Below are positions 20,701-32,411 of a DNA stretch of 64,000 nt, one piece after another. The DNA lies in the NCBI GenBank assembly GCA_963585895.1, contig OY757911.1:56584319-56648318 (forward strand). The letters are read 5' to 3'. How positions within the stretch are numbered: position 1 is the stretch's first letter; every line of letters begins with the position of its first letter. The stretch is from Sepioteuthis lessoniana (taxonomy: Eukaryota > Mollusca > Cephalopoda > Myopsida > Loliginidae). The position numbers were made by a program, and so were the translations under genes. The notes below the pieces were generated by a model. It saw only the letters and a list, made by a program, of their open reading frames with translations, was not told where the DNA came from and ran no database searches.

Positions 20701-21315
20701 CTTTAAGTTGTTAAAAAGAAATGTCCCTAGTGGGAACCCGTTACATAAGATATTTAATAAGAATTCTGTTAAATCAAGTTAGAGTTGCATGCCAAACATC
20801 AATGGCATAATAAATAAGAGTAATATAGCTAAACTAAGTAAGGAGAAATATAAGGTGATTGCTAAATGTTATAGTAGGGATAAGGTTAGATGCCCGGTGG
20901 AAGGCAAATGTAAACAAGAATGTGTGGTGTATAAAGTGGAAGTATATAGTGATCCGGGTAATTATAGAAATAAAAAGGTATATTTTGGGTCGAATTTTTA
21001 AGGGGAATTTAAAACTAGGTACTATAAACATAAAACAAGTTTCTCCCACGAGAAGTATAGGCATAGTACTACGTTATCTAATTATGTGTGGGAGGTCAAG
21101 GATAACAAAGGGATAGATCCGATACTGAAATGGGAAGTAATACAGAAATGCCAATATATATATTAGTTGCTTTGCATGGGGGAAAAATTGGCAATAGCCT
21201 CTTGTAAAAGTAGGGATATCTTAAACCAAAGATCGGAGGTGTTAAATAGTTGTAGACACAAAAGGGCGTGGTTGCTCTATAATTTGGGATAGGTTTCGGA
21301 GTATTTATAACGATT
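20701..21315 (+). pseudogene. Penelope-like element, linker and GIY-YIG endonuclease
   Basis: Beginning with VPSGNPLHKIFNKNSVK-like sequence (about 20715-20780), the frame from 20789 reads MPNINGIINKSN, then RCPVEGKCKQECVVYKVEVY (about 20890-20950) and KKVYFGSNF. After one in-frame TAA the same frame goes on with GEFKTRYYKHKTSFSHEKYR, HSTTLSNYVWEVKD and LKWEVIQKC, ending with RSEVLNSCRHKRAWLL (about 21225-21275). VVYK...VYFG is the GIY-YIG position, with the YIG altered to YFG. RYY, SHEKYR and LSNYVWEVK are the conserved downstream residues, and the Cys spacing fits the PLE linker CCHH region. In active elements this domain nicks DNA. Two stops make it inactive. Confidence 0.8.
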
Positions 21316-21456
21316 TTTTTTTTTTTTTAAAATAAAAGTTAGGGTTTTTTGTTCATTTTTTATTATTTATTTATTTATTTATTTATTTTGTTATGTAAAT
21401 TTTAAGCTCGGTGGGTTTTCGGTGAATATAAAAACGGCGCTTTCTCCTTTAGCATT
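21316..21456. other. PLE 3' region
   Basis: Poly-T, a (TTTA)n run at 21365-21389, and GGTGAATATAAAAACGGCGC just before the hammerhead-like motif. Probably untranslated PLE terminal repeat; this is inferred from position. Confidence 0.4.
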
Positions 21457-21517
21457 AGTCGGAGTTAGACTTCCTGATGATCCGTTAAGGTGATACTTTA
21501 GTAGGAGATTTCTGACT
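21457..21517 (+). ncRNA. Decayed hammerhead ribozyme of the PLE terminal repeat
   Basis: Helix I pairs AGUCGG (21457-21462) with CUGACU (21512-21517) and CUUC (21470-21473) with GGAG (21504-21507), across an internal loop. The core CUGAUGA lies at 21474-21480. Helix II is short (CC 21482-21483 with GG 21489-21490). The second box reads GAU (21492-21494) instead of GAA. Helix III is AC/GU (21495-21496 with 21501-21502) with a UUUA loop. The cleavage triplet is GUA (21501-21503). A type I fold with tiny helix III and a loop in helix I is the known form in Penelope-like elements, and the motif lies about 200 bp past the GIY-YIG remnant. The GAU and the U-U at the base of helix II should weaken or abolish cleavage. 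Confidence 0.5.
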
Positions 21518-21528
21518 CGCGCTTCAAG

Positions 21529-21531
<3 letters not shown>

Positions 21532-21598
<67 letters not shown>
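21532..21598. repeat. (TA)n microsatellite
   Basis: About 33 TA units right after the PLE terminal region. Confidence 0.98.
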
Positions 21599-23168
<1,570 letters not shown>

Positions 23169-23642
23169 TTGGCAGAACATTGGGAAAAAGGGTGATAGAG
23201 AAAGTTAGGTGGTATAAACCTACTGTGTCAGTACGTTGTAAGAATTGAATGATTTAATTATTTTAATGACATGCCATACTGTTTTACACCAAGATGTTTG
23301 GGAATTGAATTCATTGAACAGTTATACTTATTCTGTTGCTGTTTATTAACATATTTTTTACACACGATTAAGTATCAACTATTTATATCTAATACGGTTT
23401 ATTTGTATACAGTTATTTATTATGTATTCTCATCTAATAATGATAATCATAATGTCATAGATAATTGTTTCTATTTAATAACATCTATTTGTTATATGAT
23501 TTCATGTAACTAGTAAGCTTGAATGGGTTATCCCTAATACAAATAATTTACAATTACATTATATCAAATACTTCTACCAAATTCTAATGATTTTAAAACA
23601 TATATGTTGGACATAACATATATTATATATACTGCCATTCTG
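23169..23642. other. Unassigned AT-rich DNA
   Basis: The 80-residue frame at 23271-23513 is rich in Tyr, Ile and Leu, as expected of AT-rich noncoding DNA. Not a supported gene. Confidence 0.45.
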
Positions 23643-23765
23643 GATTAATGCAAACTAATCGGTAATGGCAATAAAATGAGACACAACATTCTTGAGATCT
23701 CCAGAATCGAAATCTCACCATCAGATGTATTTGACTTCGATTCTGTAAAAACCAACATCAATGAA
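23643..23765 (-). repeat. Family C head fragment, degraded
   Basis: The plus strand reads AATGGCAATAAAATGAGACA, CTCCAGAATCGAAATCTCACCATCAGAT and GACTTCGATTCTGT, the reverse of the family C head. Short and diverged. Confidence 0.45.
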
Positions 23766-24249
23766 TATATCTTAGTTTTTGTATATGTAAAATTAGTAAT
23801 GATTTTTCAATGTAAGTGATTAATATAAATATTAATCATGCATACACCTCACACAATAGTGTAACACTTTTTAAAAAATTTTCAGTTAGACAGTTGGATA
23901 GTTTAGCAGGCATTTACTTGTAAAGCATTTTTCTAAGAGTTACTATCACTTTCTAGTTAAATTTCTGAAAGATATTTTAGAATTATACTACCTTTTCCGC
24001 TGCTTCCACATTTGGTACCTCCGTTTTTTTTCTAGTCATTTTTAATTACCGTATCCATTCACCCGTGAATGAATGACCTTTATCGAGTGATCAAGCCTGA
24101 GTCACTTAGGAGTCAGCTGGCCGTTCCCGGAGACTCTTTGTCTGCTTTTTCTTTTTTATTGTATTTCTTCTCTCTATTCTCCCTCAGAAATTTACCTCCC
24201 GTCGCTTTCTAAATTTGACACTCCATATCACGTTATATAGATAGATATG
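23766..24249. other. Unassigned DNA
   Basis: No gene seen. Confidence 0.45.
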
Positions 24250-24522
24250 AAGAGTTATCGTCGTAGGAATCGGACACGGCAACACAAGTTCAAATCCTGG
24301 ACGAGGCTGATTGCATTTCACATAGCACTAATACCCTTGGGAAAGGTATGAATCCAATTATTCTCCCTAGCTATGGGTAAATAGTAGGACGGACTAGGTT
24401 CTTCAGCCTTGGTGAGGCAACTAGTCTAGGAGAAGGAAAACTCTGAATTTAAACCTGTTAAACTTCGCTTAAAAATTGACCTTGGGTCATATCCTGCACG
24501 AGCGGAGGGGTTGTGAAAAAAA
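24250..24522 (+). mobile_element. SINE-A, first unit of a head-to-tail dimer
   Basis: The head is missing its first 20 bp or so and starts at GAGTTATCGTCGTAGGAA. The B-box-like AAGTTCAAATCC, CATTTCACATAGCACTAATA, CTCCCTAGCTATGGG, TTGGTGAGGCAACTAGTCTA and GAGCGGAGGGGTTG follow in full order. It ends in a short A run that joins the second unit directly. Confidence 0.88.
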
Positions 24523-24813
24523 GGAGGTGCCCGTGGTGTAATTGTTATCGTCGTAGGAAATGAACACGGTGACACGAGTTCAAATCCTCGACGAGACTGG
24601 TTGCATTTCACATAGCACTAATACCCTTGGGAAAGGTATGAATCCAATTATTCTCCCTCCAGCTATAGGTAAATAGTAGGACGGACTAGGTTCTTCAGAC
24701 TTGGTGAGGCAACTAGTCTAGGAGAAGGAAAACTCTGAATTCAAAATTGTTAAACTTCGCTTAAAAATTGACCTCGTGTCATATCCTGCCCGAGCGGAGG
24801 GGTTGGGGAAATA
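24523..24813 (+). mobile_element. SINE-A, second unit of the dimer
   Basis: A full-length copy with head GGAGGTGCCCGTGGTGTAAT (A box region), B box GAGTTCAAATCC and end GGAGGGGTTGGGGAAATAG. It is closer to the first unit than to most others (shared ACGGACTAGGTTCTTCAG), which suggests a tandem event or insertion into the tail of the first. Confidence 0.9.
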
Positions 24814-25322
24814 GTAATAGTTTGTTGAAGGAATCGCCTCCATTTATATGTGTATTTGGATAGTTTTCTATTTCTACTAACTGTTGATGTGTTCAATTGT
24901 AGATTGTTAAACAGCTTGTCTAAATTGGCTTGTGCTTTTTTCTTCTAAGGAACTGATGTTGCGAAATTCTGCTTTCTACTACTACGGTTTATTGTCAGTG
25001 TTTCCTGAACAGAAAGTTTCCATTATTAAGAGATTCTCTCTTCGAATACAGTAATGAAACGTGAGTAAAATATGTAGCATACAATTCAGTGCTCGTAGAT
25101 TCTAATGTTTTATAATAAGACAGATTTCTCAAATACTGTTGCTTTCAAGTGGTGAGATACGGAAGAATCTGTTTAGATGTCTGATGAAGTAAAAAAAAAT
25201 GGTTTCCTAAATACTTTTAAGTAATATTCATCATATTGATAAATACTTATCTCTCACCTTATATATGAATATATCTTATTGACATGATTGCGCATCAAAT
25301 GTGTAATATCTATCTATCTCTT

Positions 25323-25356
<34 letters not shown>

Positions 25357-25469
25357 CTACCACTCAAAAGTATTTGGTCAGGCTCAATTGTTTTTTTTAT
25401 TTCTCATCGTCAAAGTTAAAAGTGTTAATTTTAATGAATTAACTTAAGCAACAAAATGTTTTTTTCCAA
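24814..25469. other. Unassigned DNA with a (CT)n(TA)n run
   Basis: No gene. A CT run passing to TA lies at 25319-25356. Confidence 0.5.
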
Positions 25470-25614
25470 TAGCTGGAGGGAGAATATTTGGATATATGCC
25501 CCTCAGAAAAGTTTTAGCAGTGTGTGAAATGCAAAAGGTAGTGTCTATGGATTTGAACACGAGTCGCCTTATCGATTTCCTACAAAGATATTAATTATAC
25601 GACGAGCTCCTCCA
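25470..25614 (-). mobile_element. SINE-A head half, diverged
   Basis: The minus strand shows GGAGGAGCTCGTCGTATAAT, TCGTGTTCAAATCC (B-box-like), CATTTCACACACTGC and CTCCCTCCAGCTATTGG. The 3' half is missing. Confidence 0.75.

Positions 25615-25617
<3 letters not shown>

Positions 25618-25647
<30 letters not shown>
25618..25647. repeat. (AT)n microsatellite
   Basis: About 15 AT units between the SINE-A head and a family C element. Confidence 0.96.
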
Positions 25648-25650
<3 letters not shown>

Positions 25651-25654
25651 ATGC

Positions 25655-26075
25655 ACGAACATAATTTTCCTAGTTGGGTCAGGCTGCAGAATAAACTGAC
25701 TACATCTCTATAGAGTGGTAAGACTCCCTCATTGACTGTCCTAGATATGACTGTAAACAATCTGATTTTGAGGCCACACTGAAGCTGGAGCTTTGGCGAA
25801 TGCAGATAAATTTTCATTGTCATTGCTCCCAGGTTCATTCTAGCTCGGAGTGTTAGCACTTGAAAGGATTATATCAAAGGTTTGAATAGAAATTTATAGA
25901 GTACTTATGCTAAACTAAATTGCTTGAAATAGATGTGTTTTTTCATTTAACTGTGTGTATACAAAAAAAAAACTACTCATGCTCATCTGATTTTTTTAAA
26001 AAGAAATTTGTATATCTACAAAAATAGATTGGGCATTAGATAACCTACAATGGCTGATGTGCGATAAAACTTAGC
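25655..26075 (+). mobile_element. Family C element, short array
   Basis: The head reads GGGTCAGGCTGCAGAATAAA, GGTAAGACTCCCTC, AACAATCTGATTTTGAGGC and GGAGCTTTGGCGAATGC. Then come one or two TAAATTGCTTGAAATAGA-type units and a tail GGGCATTAGATAACCTACAA with GATGTGCGATAAAAC (26033-26068). Confidence 0.7.
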
Positions 26076-26138
26076 CAAACAAAACTGGACAAACTTTTTC
26101 GCTGTATCACAAATCTTCTGTGTGGCTACACCCGAAAG

Positions 26139-26899
26139 ATGCTTCAAGCTCGGATGGAAACCAGGCTGATTTTATGTCAGTCGGACGACTTACCCGCGAG
26201 CCATCCTCACTCTCAGCACAAGTGCAAGAATTTTGTTTGTATAACTGTCTACACATACGTTGTGGGCTACCTTGAGTGGTCAACTCTTACAAAGAGTTAT
26301 GACTTTTATAACCATTTCTCTAATGACTTTAACTAATACGATGTGCACTTGTAAACTTGGTTACCATTTCTACATGCTGAGCATAGAAATTATTGTGGGT
26401 GATGCTGATTTGCAGCTGGATGTGAAACCGACCACACTGGTCTCTACATTTGATGTTGGTATCCTATTAATTCCAACGAGGTCTGGTTTTGGCCGAGAGC
26501 AGGCCATGGTTTTGCTTGTGCCTTCGAATAAATTGTATGGGAAAGTCTTTGGAACTTATCGTAACTCAGTTTATTCTTTACAATTTCGAGTCAACCAAGA
26601 ATGTTTCTCTCGGCTGACAACTGTTCTTTAGGTTCAGAGACTGTGTTGTAGTCGTTGACATTCCTAATTCGATCTCTTAGTCTTTGGATAAGCAAATAAC
26701 CGGGAAGTTGCTCTATCTCGATAAACAAATTAGAATCAGTCAGCGAGAATTAGCCGTTCATTTCTATGTTACAAAGTCAGAAGAATTGTTGTGCCTAGGT
26801 CCATTAGACCTGGGCCTAAAGACGTTTCTAAATATATACTATTATTCTATTTCCTGGATTCAGTGTTTACTGGCTTTATGTTGTATGGATATTTATTAA
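26139..26899 (+). other. Unrecognised region with three short frames
   Basis: Plus-strand frames at 26139-26336, 26260-26631 (123 residues) and 26684-26899 overlap or follow each other. Codon content is less AT-biased than the surroundings (for example DVGILLIPTRSGFGREQAMV). No domain was recognised, there is no splice or start context to support a gene, and the frames could be a decayed mobile ORF. A palindromic CCTAGGTCCATTAGACCTGGG lies at 26797-26817. Confidence 0.2.
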
Positions 26900-26934
26900 C
26901 TATATTTTATCAAGAATAATTTAAACTTAATTTT

Positions 26935-27690
26935 TTGCCCAGGCGGGTAGAGCTGTAGAATACACCGACTGCACCTCCGCAGAGGGGTAAGTCACCCCCA
27001 ACGATTGTCCTGACATGACACTAAACAATCTGATGGTGAGGCTCCTGAGATTTTTGACGTTTGGGGAATGAGGAGCACTTCTTCATTGCCATAGCTCCCA
27101 GGTCCACTCTAACCCGGTGTGGTAGCACTTGATAGGGCCTTATCTATATGTTAAATAGAATTAATCTGCATAACTATTTTGAACTAAATTACTTGAAATA
27201 CAACTGTTTTGATATTTAAACAACATACTTATCCTAAACGGAATTGCTTGAAATAGAATTGCTTTTGACTTTAAAACTGTACTTACGTTAAACTGAATTG
27301 TTTGAATTAGAACTGTTTGACTAAACTGAATAGCGTGAAATAGAAATGTTCTTGACAATTAAACTGAGTACTTACATTTAAACCGCGTATTTCTGTTAAA
27401 CTGAAATGGAACTGTTTTTGACATTGAAAATAAGCTTATGTTAAACTGAATTTTTTAAAATAGAACTGTTTTGATATTTAACAATGTGTAAACCATCTAT
27501 ATTCATACTAAAATAAATTGTTTGAATTACAACTGTTTGATTAAACTGAATAACTTGAAAGAAAAATGTTTTTGACAAACTGTGCACTTTTGTTTAAAAT
27601 AGAACTGATTATTTGTATAAAAATCGATTTAACATTAAATGACCTTCAAGTGTTGATATGTCATAAAATCCGACCAACCGACCAATCAAC
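26935..27690 (+). mobile_element. Family C composite element, most complete copy
   Basis: Three parts are visible. The head at 26935-27150 has GTAGAATACACCGACTGCAC, CAATCTGATGGTGAGGCTCC, CATTGCCATAGCTCCCAGGT and GGTAGCACTTGATAGG. An array at about 27165-27620 holds roughly eight units built around (TA)AACTGAATTGTTTGAAATAGAACTGTTTTGAC, with varying length. The tail at 27627-27690 has AACATTAAATGACCTTCAAG and GTTGATATGTCATAAAA. No RNA polymerase III boxes or ORF were found. Layout recalls SVA-type composites, but relationship is not implied. Confidence 0.7.
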
Positions 27691-27777
27691 CAAACTTAAT
27701 CTTTTTTTTTTTTAGATTCCATGGGATATATGTGCATCCACTTTTCAGACTTGTCTTATTTCATTAGGATTCACATA

Positions 27778-28005
27778 ATTACCACGGGGTGTCCTCGAAG
27801 TGTTATGCTTAAAGCACTGCATCATAGTTACCAAGTTCGAACTCCAGTCGGGCGATTGTCTTCACTTTCAGACAAATACCTTTGCAAAAGATATGAACCC
27901 CCTTATCTTCCCAGTTTTGGGTTAAATATTACCACTATAGTTCTTCTATAGGGATGGATTTGGCATTGAATAACTCAAGAAGGTTGAAATGCTATGCAAC
28001 CAATA
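27778..28005 (+). mobile_element. SINE-D copy
   Basis: A tRNA-like head with GGGTGTCCTCGAAGTGTTA, B-box-like AAGTTCGAACTCC (27832-27844), ATGAACCCCCTTATCTTCCC, and a tail TGGCATTGAATAACTCAAGA with GGTTGAAATGC. The frame across it (27721-27951) is not a gene. Confidence 0.75.
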
Positions 28006-28591
28006 AAAAAACAACACATTTACCAGACCGTCTAGACATATATGTTAACGTAGAAGCAGTCATAATTTGCTATGTTTTTGTTTTTCTATTTTTTAGTATT
28101 TCAGCTTTCGTGATGTTATTCTACAAATTTAACTGGTAAACATTCCTACGCACACACACACAATAATAATAATAATTTTACTGTATGAAAACTCATGACT
28201 CAGAGTTTCACGTAGTAGATCCTTAAGTGAGCAAGTATTCAACACATGTTTACCTGGGATCAAAACCTAAAACCTTCATTCGTTTGTTATTATCCTATTA
28301 TAATACTAACGCATGTTATACTTGATAAATATGGTGATAATGCTCTGTATTTTCGTACGTAGAACCAGCTTAGTCGGCTAGGATTGTAGATAATAAAAAT
28401 ATATTCATCTTATAAAAGTGTTGCAGTGCTTGAACCTTGTTGATCAGAAAAGTCATCACCAACACATTTGACGTTATCTTATGAACTTTCAGCCCAGACT
28501 CGTTTAATTGATAGACACTTTTGATACATTTTAGGAATTTATTTTTCTAAATATTCGTATATTCTACTACCCATAAATTACGGTTCCGCTT
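28006..28591. other. Unassigned DNA with short CA and AAT runs
   Basis: (CA)n and (AAT)n runs at 28150-28178. No gene seen. Confidence 0.5.
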
Positions 28592-28816
28592 CGGTTTCTT
28601 TGTTTAACGGCATATCAAACTTTGTGGTTTATTTAACGTCCAAGAAATCCAAGAAGAAGTACAGGTACTGTTTTACTTATAGTTTGGGGAGTAAAGAGAA
28701 TTCATACTTTTCCAAAGAATATGAGTCCGAAAGTGAAAGTAATAGGGCGACAGGAGTTCAAACTCACTTCGACGTCACACTCCAGCATGTACGCCATTAC
28801 ACCATGTGGACTTAGC
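28592..28816 (-). mobile_element. SINE-D copy
   Basis: Reverse-complement layout: tail at 28605-28650 (TTTAACGGCATATCAAACTT and TTATTTAACG), B-box-like GTGAGTTTGAACTCC in the middle, and head GTCCACATGGTGTAATGGCG at the right end. Near full length. Confidence 0.8.
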
Positions 28817-29728
28817 CACTTAAAAACAGCGGTTTCCTCTTTCTCTCAGTGACTGTCCAAAAGAAATTGAGATGGATATTATGAAAATTAGAAGAATAAT
28901 ATTTAGAAAAAGCAAACAATTTACTTCACTATTCATCTCAGAAATCGCTTTGGTGTCTTAGATATATCTCGAGCTGAACACTAAAACATAAAATTGAGAG
29001 ATATCATATAAAAAATTATCGATATAAAATGCCTTTTGACAAGCAATGTTGTAAAAGGAGTTGAAGTAACTTAGTTTCTGGAAAGGTACATCTCCATATC
29101 AAGTATTCTGTAAGTATTATCACTTTGTACTTCTCACGGTAAAACTCTAATTTATCATACTATAAGGATGCCTTGCATTAGTATGTAAGAAGAAAGTTTT
29201 TACGAATTAATCAATTAATGCATTCCCTATAAAGCATCTTTAGAATAGGACCCCTCTTATGTTGTATTATATGTCCCGCTAAAGACTCATGTAAAGATAA
29301 ATCACTTTAAAAAAAAGTGTGTAAGAAAAGCTAAAAAAATATCTCTTACTTCTTATAGTAGAATATTTATCAATGAATGAAGGCATTTATGCTGTTCGGA
29401 GAGATACCACACTCAGAATGGTAGAGTGCCATTAAAATACCTGGACGATAAAAGCTTATATATTTCAACATAGATGAATCTAACACTACAAGTCCCTCGT
29501 CTAAAGTATTGTTGTAGAAATGGCAAAATACACGAGCAATCTGAATTAACTACGTAATATATTACATTTACTTACCATGAAATTTTCGGTAATTACGATG
29601 CATTTAAAAAAAAAACTTTATAAAACAAAACGACATTAAAACAGTTAATCTGCAAATTTAACGTCAAAACCAAACCAGCCAACTATCGTTAAATATAAAG
29701 GTATTTGCGCAATCTTGTGTTTTTACAT
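28817..29728. other. Unassigned AT-rich DNA
   Basis: No gene or repeat recognised. Confidence 0.5.
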
Positions 29729-30332
29729 CATCAACATCATCATGTCACGCTGCTAGCATGGATCTCTCAGACCCTCTCTTGTCCCCCGTCTCTATCATCC
29801 ATTGCTCCCGGGAGTTCTTCAAGGCTATGTCCTATATCGGCACAGAAATGTTGTATATAGGCGATGGATGGTCCTCCTGCATCTGCTCGACCATTTGAAG
29901 GGGTCCACTGGAGTATATCTCTTATGGGTTCGTCCCTTGTTCTCCAGCAGTGTCCTGCATGTTTGGTTCGTCAAACTTTGATAGTTTCCATACAGCTGCT
30001 ATTTTGTGGGATGTTGCCTCCAGGACTTGTTCAGTATTGCTTGTATTATTCTTGTGTAATTATCGTCAAGCTTTTTATCTATGCATTTAGTTAGGGTCCA
30101 TGTAGTGCATCAGTATATCAGTATCGACACTACCGCTACATTGAAAAAAATGCCTTTTATTTTATCGGTTAGGTCTCACTCCCATACGACCAATAGCCTA
30201 TCGTTAGCTGTCCATGCCTTTGCTAGTCACGCGTTGATGTCTTTTTATATTGAGGAGACATTGCTTCCGAGGTAGGTGAACTTGTCTACAAGATTCAATG
30301 GCTCAATTTTTAGTATGGAGATGTCGCCTCTA
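29729..30332 (-). mobile_element. RTE-LINE 3' fragment
   Basis: The minus strand ends in (ATG)n (CAT repeats at 29729-29743). Blocks in order towards the 3' end: GDISILKIEPLNLVDKFTYL (about 30275-30330), AWTANDRLLVVWE, KMHR-like KCIDKKLDDNYTRI (about 30050-30090), then CWRTRDEPIRDILQWTP (about 29905-29955). All frames are broken. The 5' end is at about 30332. Confidence 0.85.
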
Positions 30333-30481
30333 CACACACAATTCATTTCTTAACGATGACACATGCTTACTCGCACAAAGTCTCATAATTTTTTAAACGT
30401 ATTCAAAACACGAAATTGTACCCGTTGGAACTAAGACGAATGTATCGACCAAGATAGATTGATAGAAAGAGCAGTAAGTTA

Positions 30482-30482
<1 letters not shown>
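30333..30482. other. Unassigned DNA
   Basis: Nothing recognised. Confidence 0.4.

Positions 30483-30512
<30 letters not shown>
30483..30512. repeat. (TA)n microsatellite, left of SINE-B
   Basis: About 15 TA units abutting the SINE-B 3' end. Confidence 0.96.
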
Positions 30513-30514
<2 letters not shown>

Positions 30515-30760
30515 TAAAAGTAAAGTTGGCCACCAAAGTCGAGGGCGACCCGAAGGCTACCGTTTCAATAGCTACGACAGTGAGGTGTTGCATAGGCTGG
30601 TTTGCTCCACTTTACCCTTGATTCATGCCTCATAATGCTGAGTATTAAGTAAGGTGGCATCGAATGCTATTTTTGAGTCTTTGGTATGACTCGACCTTAG
30701 ATTGAACCCCGGTCATCCTGACCATTGGCAAGCACACTAACCAATAGATCAATGGCACGG
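30513..30760 (-). mobile_element. SINE-B inserted in (TA)n
   Basis: Minus-strand head CCGTGCCATTGATCTATTGG, GTTAGTGTGCTTGCC, B box GGTTCAATCTAAG (about 30698-30710) and end GGTGGCCAACTTTACTTTTACTT. It lacks about 12 bp after the GTAGCTAT block. TA tracts flank both sides, as at 15640-15992. Confidence 0.88.
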
Positions 30761-30800
30761 TATATATATATATATACATATATATATATGTATATAAATA
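30761..30800. repeat. (TA)n microsatellite, imperfect
   Basis: TA run with ACA and ATG interruptions, right of the SINE-B. Confidence 0.93.
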
Positions 30801-31402
30801 TTTATTATAAGGAAAAATCAAGAGATATAGGGTATCTCAATATTCATTGGACCCATATGACTGCAAATAACTCTAGAAATAATGATGTCGTGTTCTTTAT
30901 TTTTTAAGATTCGAAAATAATATACAATAACAACTATCAGTCCTTAATCACAATGCCTTGGACAAGAAAGAAAAAATAATTTGCGTCACTACTTATTTGG
31001 AGACAAAATCATTCTAAACTCTCTCAAAATTGATGCAACCCATTAATATGAAAATGATTTATTACTGAGGTAAAAAAGAATTTAAAAAATGATCGCATGT
31101 CATGGGAGCTTATATATAAAAAAAAATGCATTGATTTCATGTCTTGCTCAAAGGATAGTTTTTTACAGTAGGTGTACTAAATAACCGCTATTGCGCTTAT
31201 GTCTAAAAATTATTGTAATATTAATGTGTTGAATCTATATTGAGACACCCTGTATAGTCCATTAAAAAATAATTTCACCAACTTCGTTACTGGTTATCAG
31301 ATAGAAATTTGAACAGACTTTGATTTCAGTTTAATCGTTAACATCGGGGAATACCATTCATCTTAAACAAGGTATTTAGAGAATCTTCATTTGAAAAAAA
31401 AA

Positions 31403-31405
<3 letters not shown>
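30801..31405. other. Unassigned AT-rich DNA
   Basis: Nothing recognised. Confidence 0.5.

Positions 31406-31469
<64 letters not shown>
31406..31469. repeat. (AT)n microsatellite
   Basis: About 32 AT units. Confidence 0.98.
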
Positions 31470-31470
<1 letters not shown>

Positions 31471-32411
31471 CGGTATAATTCATTTTTTTATATTCCTTGT
31501 TAATAAACATATTACGGCTTAAAAGTCTTCTTTAGAATTTATTTTACGATTTTAATTTTAATTTTTTTGTAACTTCAATTGTTCGATTTTTAATATATTT
31601 TAAGAATCTTATAGTTTTTTTCCTTAATTCTTGTTGTATTCAAATTTCAATTTAATCCATACTTTTATTGTTTATATAAAAATACCGATATATACCGATA
31701 TTTAAATTTTTGTAAGTCACCATATGATATTGGATTTTTATCCATCGTCTCAATCAGTGAATAATACAAATATTAATCAAATAATATGCATTTACGCAAA
31801 TAAGATAGTTACTAATTGAATCTTTATTTTTTAAGCGATGTGAATCCTTAATAGTTACCTCCATTTTGGGGTTGATCTGAAAATGTCATACTTCAAATTT
31901 TAGCTCCATAATATTTAATTCATTAGGTGAGAAACATAATCAAATTTAAACAAAAATTCTTAATGTTGTTGTATAATTTTTATGTGTAATTATTTGATAA
32001 AATATCAATGTAGAAATTGATATTCATACGGTTAATCTGATAATCATTAATTGGTCTTTATCTAGAAAATATAGTTATTATAACTATTATTAATCTACAC
32101 TTTTAAACAAGGGTCAAAATCTAAATTCATTTAGAATATTATTCTTGGCCTAAGTCAAAGTATAAATTGTACTGCGATAAACATTGATATTAATCTAATT
32201 ACAATACAATATTATTCACTAAAGCGGTCTTAAATTTTGGAATAACAAAAAATAAAAAATGAATTTTTAAAAATTTGACTAAAATTGATTTAACACACTT
32301 AATTTTGCAGTGTAGTTTATACGTAATCTTTCAAAAAACTATCTTAGTTTAAACATATATCTATAATACAAAATCCTAATTAGACCCTTAAAGAAAAAAA
32401 AAGAATTATTG
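31470..32411. other. Unassigned, extremely AT-rich DNA
   Basis: About 940 bp with no gene, tRNA box or known repeat family. Confidence 0.5.
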
